A model generated the notes under the pieces. It searched no databases, had not been told where the DNA came from, and saw only the letters and a program-made list of their open reading frames with translations. From JBKECF01 sp047974375 (lineage in GTDB: Bacteria > Bacillota > Clostridia > Lachnospirales > CAMZNU01), in the NCBI GenBank assembly GCA_047974375.1, contig JBKECF010000023.1, forward strand, positions 1 to 39,945: a stretch of DNA of 39,945 nucleotides, written 5' to 3'. Of the stretch, positions 7,472 through 14,673 are shown piece after piece (position 1 is the stretch's first letter; every line of letters begins with the position of its first letter). Position numbers and translations under genes: made by a program.

Positions 7472-7493
7472 TTCCATGAAAGGAGGTAAAACT

Positions 7494-8033
7494 TTGGATA
7501 AATTAAGAGAATATTATGAAAATGAAGTAGTTGATGCAATGATGAAAAAGTTTTCATATACAAATAAACTTGAAGTTCCGAAAATTGAAAAAATAGTTGT
7601 AAATATGGGTCTTGGCGAAGCTAAAGAAAATTCTAAAATTCTTGACGGTGCTGTTAGGGATATGGAAACTATAACTGGTCAAAAACCAATAATTACAAAA
7701 GCAAAAAAATCTATAGCTGCTTTCAAACTTCGTGAAGGTATGCCTATCGGTTGTAAGGTAACACTAAGAGGCAAAAAAATGTATAGTTTTGCTAATAGAT
7801 TAATAAACGTTGCATTACCTCGTGTACGTGACTTTAGAGGTGTAAACCCAGATAGTTTTGACGGTAGAGGAAATTATACTTTAGGTGTAAAAGAGCAACT
7901 TATGTTCCCTGAAATAAGATACGATAAAATAGATAAAATAAGAGGTATGGACATAGTTTTTGTAACAACTGCAAAAACTGATGAGGAAGCTAGAGAGTTA
8001 CTAAGACTTTTTGGTATGCCATTTACAAAATAA
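7494..8033 (+). CDS. rplE: 50S ribosomal protein L5
   Basis: L5 binds 5S rRNA and makes the B1b bridge to S13. The start is TTG at 7494, not the ATG at 7476: AAAGGAGGT at 7479-7487 lies inside the longer frame and is correctly spaced for the TTG, and the result is 179 residues beginning MDKLREYYENEVVDAM, the usual length. The motifs PKIEKIVVNMGLGEA, QKPIITKAKKSIAAFKLREG and LPRVRDFRGV are conserved. Confidence 0.97.
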   Translation: MDKLREYYENEVVDAMMKKFSYTNKLEVPKIEKIVVNMGLGEAKENSKILDGAVRDMETITGQKPIITKAKKSIAAFKLREGMPIGCKVTLRGKKMYSFANRLINVALPRVRDFRGVNPDSFDGRGNYTLGVKEQLMFPEIRYDKIDKIRGMDIVFVTTAKTDEEARELLRLFGMPFTK

Positions 8034-8045
8034 GGAGGAGTAAAC

Positions 8046-8231
8046 ATGGCAAAGAAATCTATGATTGCTAAGCAAAAAAGAAAGCCTAAGTTTTCAACAA
8101 GAGCATATACACGCTGTGAGATTTGTGGTAGACCACATGCTACTCTTAAAAAATATGGTATATGTCGTATATGTTTTAGAGAACTTGCTTACAAAGGTCA
8201 AATACCAGGAGTTAAAAAAGCTAGCTGGTAA
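8046..8231 (+). CDS. rpsZ: 30S ribosomal protein S14, zinc-binding type
   Basis: S14 lies in the 30S head near S3 and S10. This is the short zinc-binding form: 61 residues with two CxxC pairs (CEICG near residue 24 and CRICF near residue 40). The motif RCEICGRPHATLKKYGICR is typical of Firmicutes. AAGGAGG precedes the ATG. A zinc-free paralogue, if present, is not in this window. Confidence 0.97.
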   Translation: MAKKSMIAKQKRKPKFSTRAYTRCEICGRPHATLKKYGICRICFRELAYKGQIPGVKKASW

Positions 8232-8251
8232 AATGAAAGGAGGATTTATAA

Positions 8252-8653
8252 ATGTCAATGAGCGATCCTATAGCAGATATGCTAACAAGAATTAGAAATG
8301 CAAATACTGCTAAGCACAATACAGTTGATGTACCATCATCTAAAATGAAAGTTTCTATAGCTGATATATTAGTAAATGAAGGTTATGTTAATAATTACGA
8401 AATAATTGAAGACGGCGTTAAAAAGACTATGAGAATTACTTTGAAATACGGTGAAACTAAAAACGTAAAAGTAATAAATGGTATAAAAAGAATTTCTAAG
8501 CCAGGTCTTAGAGTATATGCTGATTCTCAAAATCTTCCTAAAGTTTTAGGTGGACTAGGAACGGCAATCATTTCTACAAATAAAGGCGTAGTAAGTGATA
8601 AAGAAGCAAGAAAAGAAGGCGTTGGCGGAGAAGTGTTAGCTTACGTTTGGTAA
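8252..8653 (+). CDS. rpsH: 30S ribosomal protein S8
   Basis: S8 binds 16S helix 21 and organises the central domain; in E. coli it represses the spc operon by binding its mRNA. The 133 residues carry DPIADMLTRIRNANTAKH and the C-terminal STNKGVVSDKEARKEGVGGE, both diagnostic. AAAGGAGG precedes the ATG at 8252. No 16S-like S8 target was recognised in the nearby mRNA by eye. Confidence 0.97.
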   Translation: MSMSDPIADMLTRIRNANTAKHNTVDVPSSKMKVSIADILVNEGYVNNYEIIEDGVKKTMRITLKYGETKNVKVINGIKRISKPGLRVYADSQNLPKVLGGLGTAIISTNKGVVSDKEARKEGVGGEVLAYVW

Positions 8654-8682
8654 AATTATATTATTAATAGGAGGTGCAGAAC

Positions 8683-9222
8683 ATGTCACGTATTGGTAAA
8701 CAGCCAATAACTATACCAGCAGGTGTAGAGGTAACTTTAGGTGAAGGAAATTTCATTACAGTAAAGGGACCTAAAGGTACTTTAGAAAGAAAATTAGTAG
8801 ATGACATGAATATCGCAATAGAAGGTACAGAAATAAATGTATCTAGACCTAGTGATTTAAAAAGACATAAGTCTTTACATGGTCTGACTAGAACACTTAT
8901 ATACAACATGGTAGTAGGTGTAACAGAAGGTTATAGCAAAAAATTAGAAATTAACGGTGTTGGTTATAGAGTTGCTAAACAAGGCGACAAACTTAACTTT
9001 ACTTTAGGTTTTTCACACCCTGTTGAAATGATAGACCCAGAAGGTATTACAAGTACTGTAGAAGGTACAAATGTAATAATTATATCTGGAATAGATAAAG
9101 AAAAAGTTGGCCAATTCGCTGCAGAAATACGTAGTAAACGTCCACCAGAGCCTTACAAAGGTAAAGGTATTAAATATGCCGATGAAAGAATTAGACGTAA
9201 AGTTGGTAAAACTGGTAAGTAA
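8683..9222 (+). CDS. rplF: 50S ribosomal protein L6
   Basis: L6 is located near the sarcin-ricin loop and supports GTPase factor binding. The ATG at 8683 (MSRIGKQPITIPAGVEV) follows AGGAGGTG; an in-frame GTG at 8674 falls inside that site and is rejected. The product has 179 residues. The two L6 folds and the terminal KRPPEPYKGKGIKYADERI are typical. Confidence 0.97.
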   Translation: MSRIGKQPITIPAGVEVTLGEGNFITVKGPKGTLERKLVDDMNIAIEGTEINVSRPSDLKRHKSLHGLTRTLIYNMVVGVTEGYSKKLEINGVGYRVAKQGDKLNFTLGFSHPVEMIDPEGITSTVEGTNVIIISGIDKEKVGQFAAEIRSKRPPEPYKGKGIKYADERIRRKVGKTGK

Positions 9223-9241
9223 CAGATAAGGGGTGAAATTT

Positions 9242-9610
9242 ATGATTAAAAAACCATCACGCAAAGATATTAGAGAAAAACGTCATTATAAAATGCGTAG
9301 AAATATAAATGGTACTGCTGAAAAGCCAAGACTTTGTGTATATCGTTCTAACAAACATATATATGCCCAAGTTATCGATGATACTATTGGTCATACTCTT
9401 TGTAGTGCATCTACAAAAGACAAAGAATTAGCTAGTAAATTAGATAACTCTGCTAATTTAGATGCAGCTAAAGCTGTAGGAGAATTAGTAGGCAAAAGAG
9501 CAGTAGACAAAGGTATAAGCACTGTTGTATTTGACAGAGGCGGTTATATATACCATGGTAAAGTAAAAGAATTAGCAGATGCAGCAAGAGCAGCTGGATT
9601 ACAATTTTAG
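9242..9610 (+). CDS. rplR: 50S ribosomal protein L18
   Basis: L18 binds 5S rRNA together with L5 and carries it into the large subunit. Start is the ATG at 9242 (MIKKPSRKDIREKRH) after AGGGGTGA; an earlier in-frame GTG at 9233 lies within that site. The 122 residues include RPRLCVY-like PRLCVYRSNKHIYAQVIDD and FDRGGYIYHGKVKELADAA. Spacing to rpsE is 17 bases. Confidence 0.97.
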   Translation: MIKKPSRKDIREKRHYKMRRNINGTAEKPRLCVYRSNKHIYAQVIDDTIGHTLCSASTKDKELASKLDNSANLDAAKAVGELVGKRAVDKGISTVVFDRGGYIYHGKVKELADAARAAGLQF

Positions 9611-9627
9611 TAAAGGAGGTTTCAAAC

Positions 9628-10134
9628 TTGAGTAAAAGAATAGATGCAAGTGCATTGGAACTACAAGACAACGTAGTTACAATTAATCGTGTTACTAAAG
9701 TTGTAAAAGGTGGTCGTACATTTAGATTTGCTGCTTTAGTAGTAGTTGGCGATGGCAATGGCCATGTTGGCGTAGGCTTAGGTAAAGCGTCTGAAGTACC
9801 AGAAGCAATAAGAAAAGGTAGAGAAGACGCAAAGAAAAATTTAATCTTCATTGAAAGAAATGAGGAAGATAGTGTTTATCACGAAATTCATGGTAAATTT
9901 GGTAGTGCAGATGTGTTAATTAAACCAGCAGCAGAAGGTACTGGTGTAATCGCTGGTGGTCCTGCTCGTGCAGTACTTGAGCTTGCAGGAATTCGTAATA
10001 TAAGAGCTAAATCTCTTGGTTCTAACAACAAAAGAAATGTTGTATTAGCTACAGTAGAAGGTTTAAGAGGAATAATGACGCCTGAGCAAGTAGCAAAACT
10101 AAGAGGTAAAACAGTAGAAGAAATTCTAGGTTAG
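9628..10134 (+). CDS. rpsE: 30S ribosomal protein S5
   Basis: S5 lies by the mRNA entry tunnel and affects decoding accuracy. The start is TTG at 9628 with AAAGGAGGT at 9612-9620; there is no ATG nearby. The 168 residues contain RVTKVVKGGRTFRFAALVVV, GDGNGHVGVGLGKASEVPEA and GPARAVLELAGIRN, all conserved. It is translated between rplR and rpmD with short gaps. Confidence 0.97.
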   Translation: MSKRIDASALELQDNVVTINRVTKVVKGGRTFRFAALVVVGDGNGHVGVGLGKASEVPEAIRKGREDAKKNLIFIERNEEDSVYHEIHGKFGSADVLIKPAAEGTGVIAGGPARAVLELAGIRNIRAKSLGSNNKRNVVLATVEGLRGIMTPEQVAKLRGKTVEEILG

Positions 10135-10144
10135 GAGGTATACT

Positions 10145-10327
10145 GTGGCTAATGAACTAAAAATAACATTAGTAAAGTCTACTATAGGAGCTAAGCCAAA
10201 ACAAAAAAAAGTTGTTCAAGCTTTAGGTCTTAGAAAAACTAATTCTAGTGTAATACAAAAAGATAACCCAGCAATAAGAGGTATGGTAGATAAAGTATCT
10301 CATTTAGTAAAGGTAGAAGAAGCTTAA
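10145..10327 (+). CDS. rpmD: 50S ribosomal protein L30
   Basis: L30 is a small large-subunit protein of 60 residues. The GTG at 10145 follows TTAGGAGGT. The sequence LKITLVKSTIGAKPKQKKVV and RKTNSSVIQKDNPAIRGMV is typical of the family. It lies between rpsE and rplO, its standard place. Confidence 0.96.
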   Translation: MANELKITLVKSTIGAKPKQKKVVQALGLRKTNSSVIQKDNPAIRGMVDKVSHLVKVEEA

Positions 10328-10339
10328 GGAGGTGTAGTA

Positions 10340-10780
10340 ATGAACTTAGGACAATTAAGCCCAGCAGCGGGTTCTAAACAAAAACCATGGAGAAAAGGTC
10401 GTGGACACGCGTCTGGTAATGGTAAAACTGCGGGTAAAGGTCATAAAGGTCAAAACGCTCGTTCTGGTGGAGGTACTAGACCAGGATTTGAAGGTGGACA
10501 AATGCCTTTATATAGAAGACTTCCTAAAAGAGGTTTTAAGTGCAGAAATTCTAAAGAAATAGTAGCTATAAATGTATTACATTTAAATGTTTTTGAAGAT
10601 GGCGATGTAGTTGATATTGCAGCGTTAAAGTCAAAAGGTTTAGTAAGCAATCCAAGAGATGGTGTTAAGATTTTAGGTAGTGGAGAATTAAGTAAAAAAC
10701 TTACTGTGAAAGTAAATTACTTTAGTGAATCTGCTAAGGAAAAAATTGAATCTGTAGGTGGCAAAGCAGAGGTGATTTAA
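10340..10780 (+). CDS. rplO: 50S ribosomal protein L15
   Basis: L15 is a late assembly protein with a long basic N-terminal extension. The 146 residues begin MNLGQLSPAAGSKQKPWRKG and continue with the glycine-rich GHASGNGKTAGKGHKGQNAR and FEGGQMPLYRRLPKRGF. AAGGAGGTG precedes the ATG. Its stop overlaps the secY start (TAATG), so the translocon gene is coupled to ribosomal protein synthesis. Confidence 0.97.
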   Translation: MNLGQLSPAAGSKQKPWRKGRGHASGNGKTAGKGHKGQNARSGGGTRPGFEGGQMPLYRRLPKRGFKCRNSKEIVAINVLHLNVFEDGDVVDIAALKSKGLVSNPRDGVKILGSGELSKKLTVKVNYFSESAKEKIESVGGKAEVI

Positions 10781-12042
10781 TGTTTAATGTTTTCAGAAAT
10801 GCATGGAAAGTAAAAGATATAAGAAAAAAATTGATTTTTATTCTTTTAATACTTGCGGTGTATAGATTTGGTACTCATTTAGCGTTACCAGGTATACACC
10901 CGGAAACATTGGATAAAATGCAATCCGATCCAGGTTTTGGTACTTTGGTTTCCCTTATAACAGGTGGAGGTAGAGCATCAATATTTGCTTTGGGTATTGG
11001 CCCTTATATCACATCATCTATTATAATGCAGCTTTTAACAGTTGCGTTACCTCCTTTAGAGAGGTTAAAAAAAGAAGGTGAAGAAGGCCGTAAGAAGATT
11101 AATCAATACTCGAGGGTATTGGCTGTTGTTCTTGCAGTTTTACAGGCATCAGGTACAGTATATACATTAAGGACGGCGTTTACGTATCCTAGTTTATTTA
11201 TATATGTAGCGGCAGTTGTTTCAATGGTAACAGGAACAATTGTAATAATGTGGCTTGGTGAGTTGTTAACAGAAAAAGGTATAGGAAATGGTTCTTCATT
11301 TATTATATTTGCAAACATCATTTCAAATTTACCAATGGCTGTAAGGAGTATGATAGTTATTGCAACTGGTGAAGCTGGTGTAGAGGCAAAAGGTGTAGCT
11401 ATGGTTATAGGTATACTAGTATTGTTTATTGCGCTTATTTTCTTTGTTGTATTGGTGCAAGGTGGAGAAAGACGTATTCCTGTACAATATTCTCGCCGAG
11501 GACAAGGCAAGCAACAATTTGCTGGACAAAATCAATACATACCACTTAAAGTTAACATTGCAGGGGTTATGTCTATAATCTTTGCTGTTAGTTTAATACA
11601 GTTTCCGCAGGTATTAAGCCAACTTATGCCAGATAACACAACATTACAAAAGATTAATTCCGTTTTGGATTATAATACGTTTACTGGACTGCCGATATAT
11701 ATTGTCTTAATATTTTGTTTTACTTTTTTCTATACTTCATTTTCTATTAATCCAATAGAAATGGCGGAGAATATGAAAAAAAATGCGAGCTTTATACCAG
11801 GCATCCGTCCAGGTAAACCGACTAGCGACTATATAGATCAAACAATTAATAGATTATCATGGATAGGTGCAAGTACATATTCTGTAATTGCAGCTGCTCC
11901 AGTAATTTTAAGTTGGATTTTTGATGTACAAATAGGTTTTGGTGGTACTACACTTCTAATTGTAACAGGTGTTGTGCTTGAACTTATTAAACAACTTGAG
12001 TCTAATTTATTAATGAGACATTATAAAGGATTTTTAAAATAA
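10780..12042 (+). CDS. secY: Protein translocase subunit SecY
   Basis: SecY forms the membrane channel of the Sec pathway with SecE and SecG. The 420 residues form about ten membrane segments. The plug and pore region is recognisable (LALPGIHPETL, then GGGRASIFALGIGPYITSSI), and so are the cytosolic loops that bind SecA and the ribosome (QGGERRIPVQYSRR, FIPGIRPGKPTSDYI). Normally adk and map follow secY; here a terminator follows, so secY is the last gene of the operon. Confidence 0.97.
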   Translation: MFNVFRNAWKVKDIRKKLIFILLILAVYRFGTHLALPGIHPETLDKMQSDPGFGTLVSLITGGGRASIFALGIGPYITSSIIMQLLTVALPPLERLKKEGEEGRKKINQYSRVLAVVLAVLQASGTVYTLRTAFTYPSLFIYVAAVVSMVTGTIVIMWLGELLTEKGIGNGSSFIIFANIISNLPMAVRSMIVIATGEAGVEAKGVAMVIGILVLFIALIFFVVLVQGGERRIPVQYSRRGQGKQQFAGQNQYIPLKVNIAGVMSIIFAVSLIQFPQVLSQLMPDNTTLQKINSVLDYNTFTGLPIYIVLIFCFTFFYTSFSINPIEMAENMKKNASFIPGIRPGKPTSDYIDQTINRLSWIGASTYSVIAAAPVILSWIFDVQIGFGGTTLLIVTGVVLELIKQLESNLLMRHYKGFLK

Positions 12043-12050
12043 AATCTTGT

Positions 12051-12067
12051 TGTTTACAATGTAAACA
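12051..12067. promoter_or_regulatory. Perfect 8-bp dyad between secY and the dehydratase gene
   Basis: TGTTTACA and TGTAAACA flank a single central A. The dyad lies before the secY terminator and 81 bases before the dehydratase ATG. Its symmetry suits a dimeric repressor, but it could also simply add to the 3' structure of the secY transcript. Confidence 0.4.
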
Positions 12068-12082
12068 GCTAGATTATGCAAC

Positions 12083-12120
12083 CAAAAAAGAGATAGTAGT
12101 TAATTGCTGTCTCTTTTTTT
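12083..12120 (+). terminator. Rho-independent terminator of the ribosomal operon
   Basis: AAAAAAGAGATAG pairs with GCTGTCTCTTTTTTT around a short loop and ends in a long T-run. It closes the S10-spc operon straight after secY. Confidence 0.85.
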
Positions 12121-12147
12121 AGTATATTTAGGACATGGGTGGATAAT

Positions 12148-13866
12148 ATGAATAGTCAGGAAGTTAGAAAAATAGCACCAGAAATGGATCCTTTAAGAAT
12201 TGGTATGGGGTTTGCTGTGGAAGATTTGTCTAAACCACAAATATTAGTTGAGAGTACATATGGGGACAGTCATCCAGGGAGTGCACATTTAAATAAGTTT
12301 GTAGATTTAGCTATAGAAGGAATTGAAAAAAATGGAGCAAAGGGACTAAAGTATTACGCTACAGACATATGTGATGGACAAGCTCAAGGACATGATGGTA
12401 TTAATTATTCTTTGGTATCTAGAGAAATAATAGCAGGCTTAATTGAAATACATGGCCGGGCAACACCTTTCGATGGTGGTATTTTTATTGCGAGTTGTGA
12501 TAAAGGATTACCAGCAAATTTAATGGCACTGGCTAGGTTAAATATTCCTTCTATAGTCATAACTGGTGGAGTGATGAATGCAGGGCCTAATAATTTGACT
12601 TTGGAACAAATAGGAATGTATAGTGCTAAATATCAAAGAGGTGAAATAACCAAAGATGACCTTGATTATTTTAAACATAATGCTTGCCCAACTTGTGGCG
12701 CATGTTCATTTATGGGTACGGCTTCTACTATGCAAGTTATGGCTGAAGCTTTAGGTCTTTCTTTACCTGGATCTTCTCTTTTAAATGGTGTAAGTAGCGA
12801 ACTATGTGATTTTGCTTTTAAGTCGGGAGAACAGATAGTAAAATTAGCTGAAATGTGTTTGAAACCAAAAAAAATCATGACAAAAAAAGCTTTTGAAAAT
12901 GCAATAATGGTTCATGCAGCAATAGCGGGTTCAACAAATTCACTATTGCACATACCTGCCATTGCACATGAAGTTGGGATAGAGTTAACAGGCGATATAT
13001 TCGATATAATACACAGAAAACTTCCTTATATACTAAATATACGACCAAGTGGTATATATCCAGCAGAATATTTTGAGTATGTCGGAGGGGTTCCTGCTAT
13101 TATGGAAGAAATAAAAAAATACTTGCATTTAGATGCAATGACAGTTACAGGTAAAACCTTAGGAGAAAATTTAGAGCACCTAAAAAATAACGACTACTAT
13201 GAAAAGTATGATGAAGTATTAAAGAAGAAGAAAATTAAGAAAAAAGATGTAATTTTTTCCGCTACATCTCCTATAAATGAAGCTGGGGCAGTAGCTGTAT
13301 TGCGTGGGAATATAGCTACTGAGGGTGCGGTAGTTAAGCATTCAGCAGTTTCTAAGGGAATGTTTCTTAAGGTTTTAAGGGCTAGGCCCTTTGACTCTGA
13401 AGAGGAGGCTTTGGATGCGGTGTTAACAGGCAAAATAGAACCAGGGGATGCTGTTATAATTCGCTATGAAGGGCCAAAGGGCAGTGGTATGCCAGAAATG
13501 TTTTATACTACAGAGGCAATAGCCTCAGATGATAGGTTGTCTTCAACTGTTGCCTTATTTACAGATGGTCGATTTTCTGGCGCTACTAGAGGGCCGGCAA
13601 TTGGTCACATATCACCAGAGGCACAAAGTGGTGGGAATATTGCATTAATTGAAGAAAATGACCTAATTAAATTAGATATTGAAAATAGATTAATAGATTT
13701 AGTAGGAGTAAATTTAGTAGAAAAAACTAGAGAAGAAATAAATAAAATTTTAGAAACTAGGCGACAAAGCTGGAAACCTAAGAGTAAAGACTTTGGCAAA
13801 AGCATTTTGAATATTTATGCTAAAACAGCAACTTCTCCTATGCGTGGAGGTTATATGGAAATATAA
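12148..13866 (+). CDS. ilvD: IlvD/Edd-family dehydratase (dihydroxy-acid or sugar-acid dehydratase)
   Basis: Members of this family remove water from 2,3-dihydroxy acids using an Fe-S cluster: IlvD makes 2-oxo acids for Val/Ile/Leu, Edd acts on 6-phosphogluconate, and others act on sugar acids. The 572 residues carry FIASCDKGLPANLMALARLN (C117), CPTCGACS (C180, C183, C186) and the C-terminal FTDGRFSGATRGPAIGH. In classical IlvD an early cysteine in a PCNxHL-type motif is the first cluster ligand; here the matching motif is PGSAHL, so that ligand is missing, as in a separate subgroup of the family. ATG 12148 after GGGTGG is preferred to GTG 12139. It stands alone, without other branched-chain genes, so the exact substrate is open and the gene symbol is provisional. 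Confidence 0.8.
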   Translation: MNSQEVRKIAPEMDPLRIGMGFAVEDLSKPQILVESTYGDSHPGSAHLNKFVDLAIEGIEKNGAKGLKYYATDICDGQAQGHDGINYSLVSREIIAGLIEIHGRATPFDGGIFIASCDKGLPANLMALARLNIPSIVITGGVMNAGPNNLTLEQIGMYSAKYQRGEITKDDLDYFKHNACPTCGACSFMGTASTMQVMAEALGLSLPGSSLLNGVSSELCDFAFKSGEQIVKLAEMCLKPKKIMTKKAFENAIMVHAAIAGSTNSLLHIPAIAHEVGIELTGDIFDIIHRKLPYILNIRPSGIYPAEYFEYVGGVPAIMEEIKKYLHLDAMTVTGKTLGENLEHLKNNDYYEKYDEVLKKKKIKKKDVIFSATSPINEAGAVAVLRGNIATEGAVVKHSAVSKGMFLKVLRARPFDSEEEALDAVLTGKIEPGDAVIIRYEGPKGSGMPEMFYTTEAIASDDRLSSTVALFTDGRFSGATRGPAIGHISPEAQSGGNIALIEENDLIKLDIENRLIDLVGVNLVEKTREEINKILETRRQSWKPKSKDFGKSILNIYAKTATSPMRGGYMEI

Positions 13867-13990
13867 GGGTTGTCGGGAAAAGAAAAAACCTTGGTACTTT
13901 GCCCAAAGCCCTTGGTCGTAAAGCCTTGCTTTATTCCTCAGGCAAGCAACCAGCCCCACAAACTTTTGGAAAAATTTGACTTCAAGACAG
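13867..13990. other. GC-richer intergenic segment with short repeats
   Basis: This stretch between the dehydratase and the terminator is richer in G and C than surrounding spacers. It has two direct copies of CCTTGGT (13889-13895, 13910-13916) flanking a tight hairpin CTTTGCCCAAAG (13897-13908), and a CTTGC/GCAAG pair around 13924-13946. No gene is supported. It resembles a decayed intergenic repeat. Confidence 0.4.
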
Positions 13991-13999
13991 CTTCAACAC

Positions 14000-14040
14000 A
14001 AAAAAAGACTGGAAGATGATTGCACTCCCAGTCTTTTTTT
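14000..14040. terminator. Bidirectional terminator between convergent genes
   Basis: AAAAAAAGACTGG (14000-14012) pairs with CCAGTCTTTTTTT (14028-14040). Poly-A on one side and poly-T on the other let it serve both the dehydratase (plus) and the small gene ending at 14039 (minus). Confidence 0.85.
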
Positions 14041-14383
14041 AGTGTACTTCTTCTTTTTCAATTGTTGCTTTTAAAATATTAAACATTTCTTCAAGGCATG
14101 GTTTAAATTCGAATTCTAAAGAATCAATAGTTTCAATAAAATCTTTATTATTAACTGCGTTTAGTAAATCATTTGTAGCTTTTAAGATTACTCTTGTGGG
14201 TATGTCTAATCCATTTTCATTTAAAAATATAATGAACTCGAATATCCTCTCAATATTGCTATTAAAATCTTTTAAATTATCCGTGAAATCTTCTTCGTTA
14301 TATACTTTTTCCAACAACACGTTGGTCATATCGTAGGTTCCAGACACAAAGTTTGTGATTTCAATTAGTAAATCTATATCCAT
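14039..14383 (-). CDS. Hypothetical protein, 114 residues, helical and acidic
   Basis: I do not recognise this family. The protein begins MDIDLLIEITNFVSGTYDM and is rich in Asp, Glu, Asn and hydrophobics, with no Cys cluster, signal peptide or membrane segment; it has the look of an all-helical cytosolic protein. The gene is credible: AAAGAGGTG lies five bases before the ATG, the stop abuts a shared terminator, and a promoter-sized region upstream is flanked by the inverted octamers TTGCGTCA/TGACGCAA. It is transcribed divergently from the topoisomerase genes. Confidence 0.75.
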   Translation of the reverse strand: MDIDLLIEITNFVSGTYDMTNVLLEKVYNEEDFTDNLKDFNSNIERIFEFIIFLNENGLDIPTRVILKATNDLLNAVNNKDFIETIDSLEFEFKPCLEEMFNILKATIEKEEVH

Positions 14384-14410
14384 TTAAACACCTCTTTTAA
14401 TAATTTAATT

Positions 14411-14462
14411 TTGCGTCAGATTTATTGTAACATAATAAATATATTTATGTCCAATGACGCAA
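14411..14462. promoter_or_regulatory. Inverted octamers in the divergent promoter region
   Basis: TTGCGTCA (14411-14418) and TGACGCAA (14455-14462) are perfect inverted copies 44 bases apart, about four helical turns. They lie 28 to 80 bases upstream of the minus-strand gene at 14383, where its promoter should be. An operator pair or a looping site is possible. Confidence 0.45.
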
Positions 14463-14573
14463 AGGTATATTTTACAACAAAAAGAACATAAGTTTGTAAT
14501 ATTTTTATGGTATAAAAAATTGCAAAAGCATTAGTTATTTGGTGTAAAATTATAAAATATGGGGAAGTGCTAT

Positions 14574-14602
14574 TTGACTAATATTGTTATATTTTATATA
14601 AT
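14574..14602 (+). promoter_or_regulatory. Promoter of the topoisomerase operon
   Basis: TTGACT (14574-14579), 17 bases, TATAAT (14597-14602). This is an excellent SigA-type match; it leaves a leader of ~65 bases before the ATG at 14674. Confidence 0.8.
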
Positions 14603-14673
14603 ATATTAGTTTTACTAAATATAAATAGAAAATAATTAGAACTAAATTAATAATTATAAAAGGTTGGAGATTT

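Noticed and set aside
7476..7493. ATG at 7476 as the start of rplE
   Set aside because: The ribosome-binding site lies inside this extension and serves the TTG at 7494; the extension is absent from L5 proteins.
13750..13959. 69-codon minus-strand frame over the end of the dehydratase
   Set aside because: It overlaps a certain gene, and its start lies in the repeat-like GC-richer segment; no ribosome-binding site.
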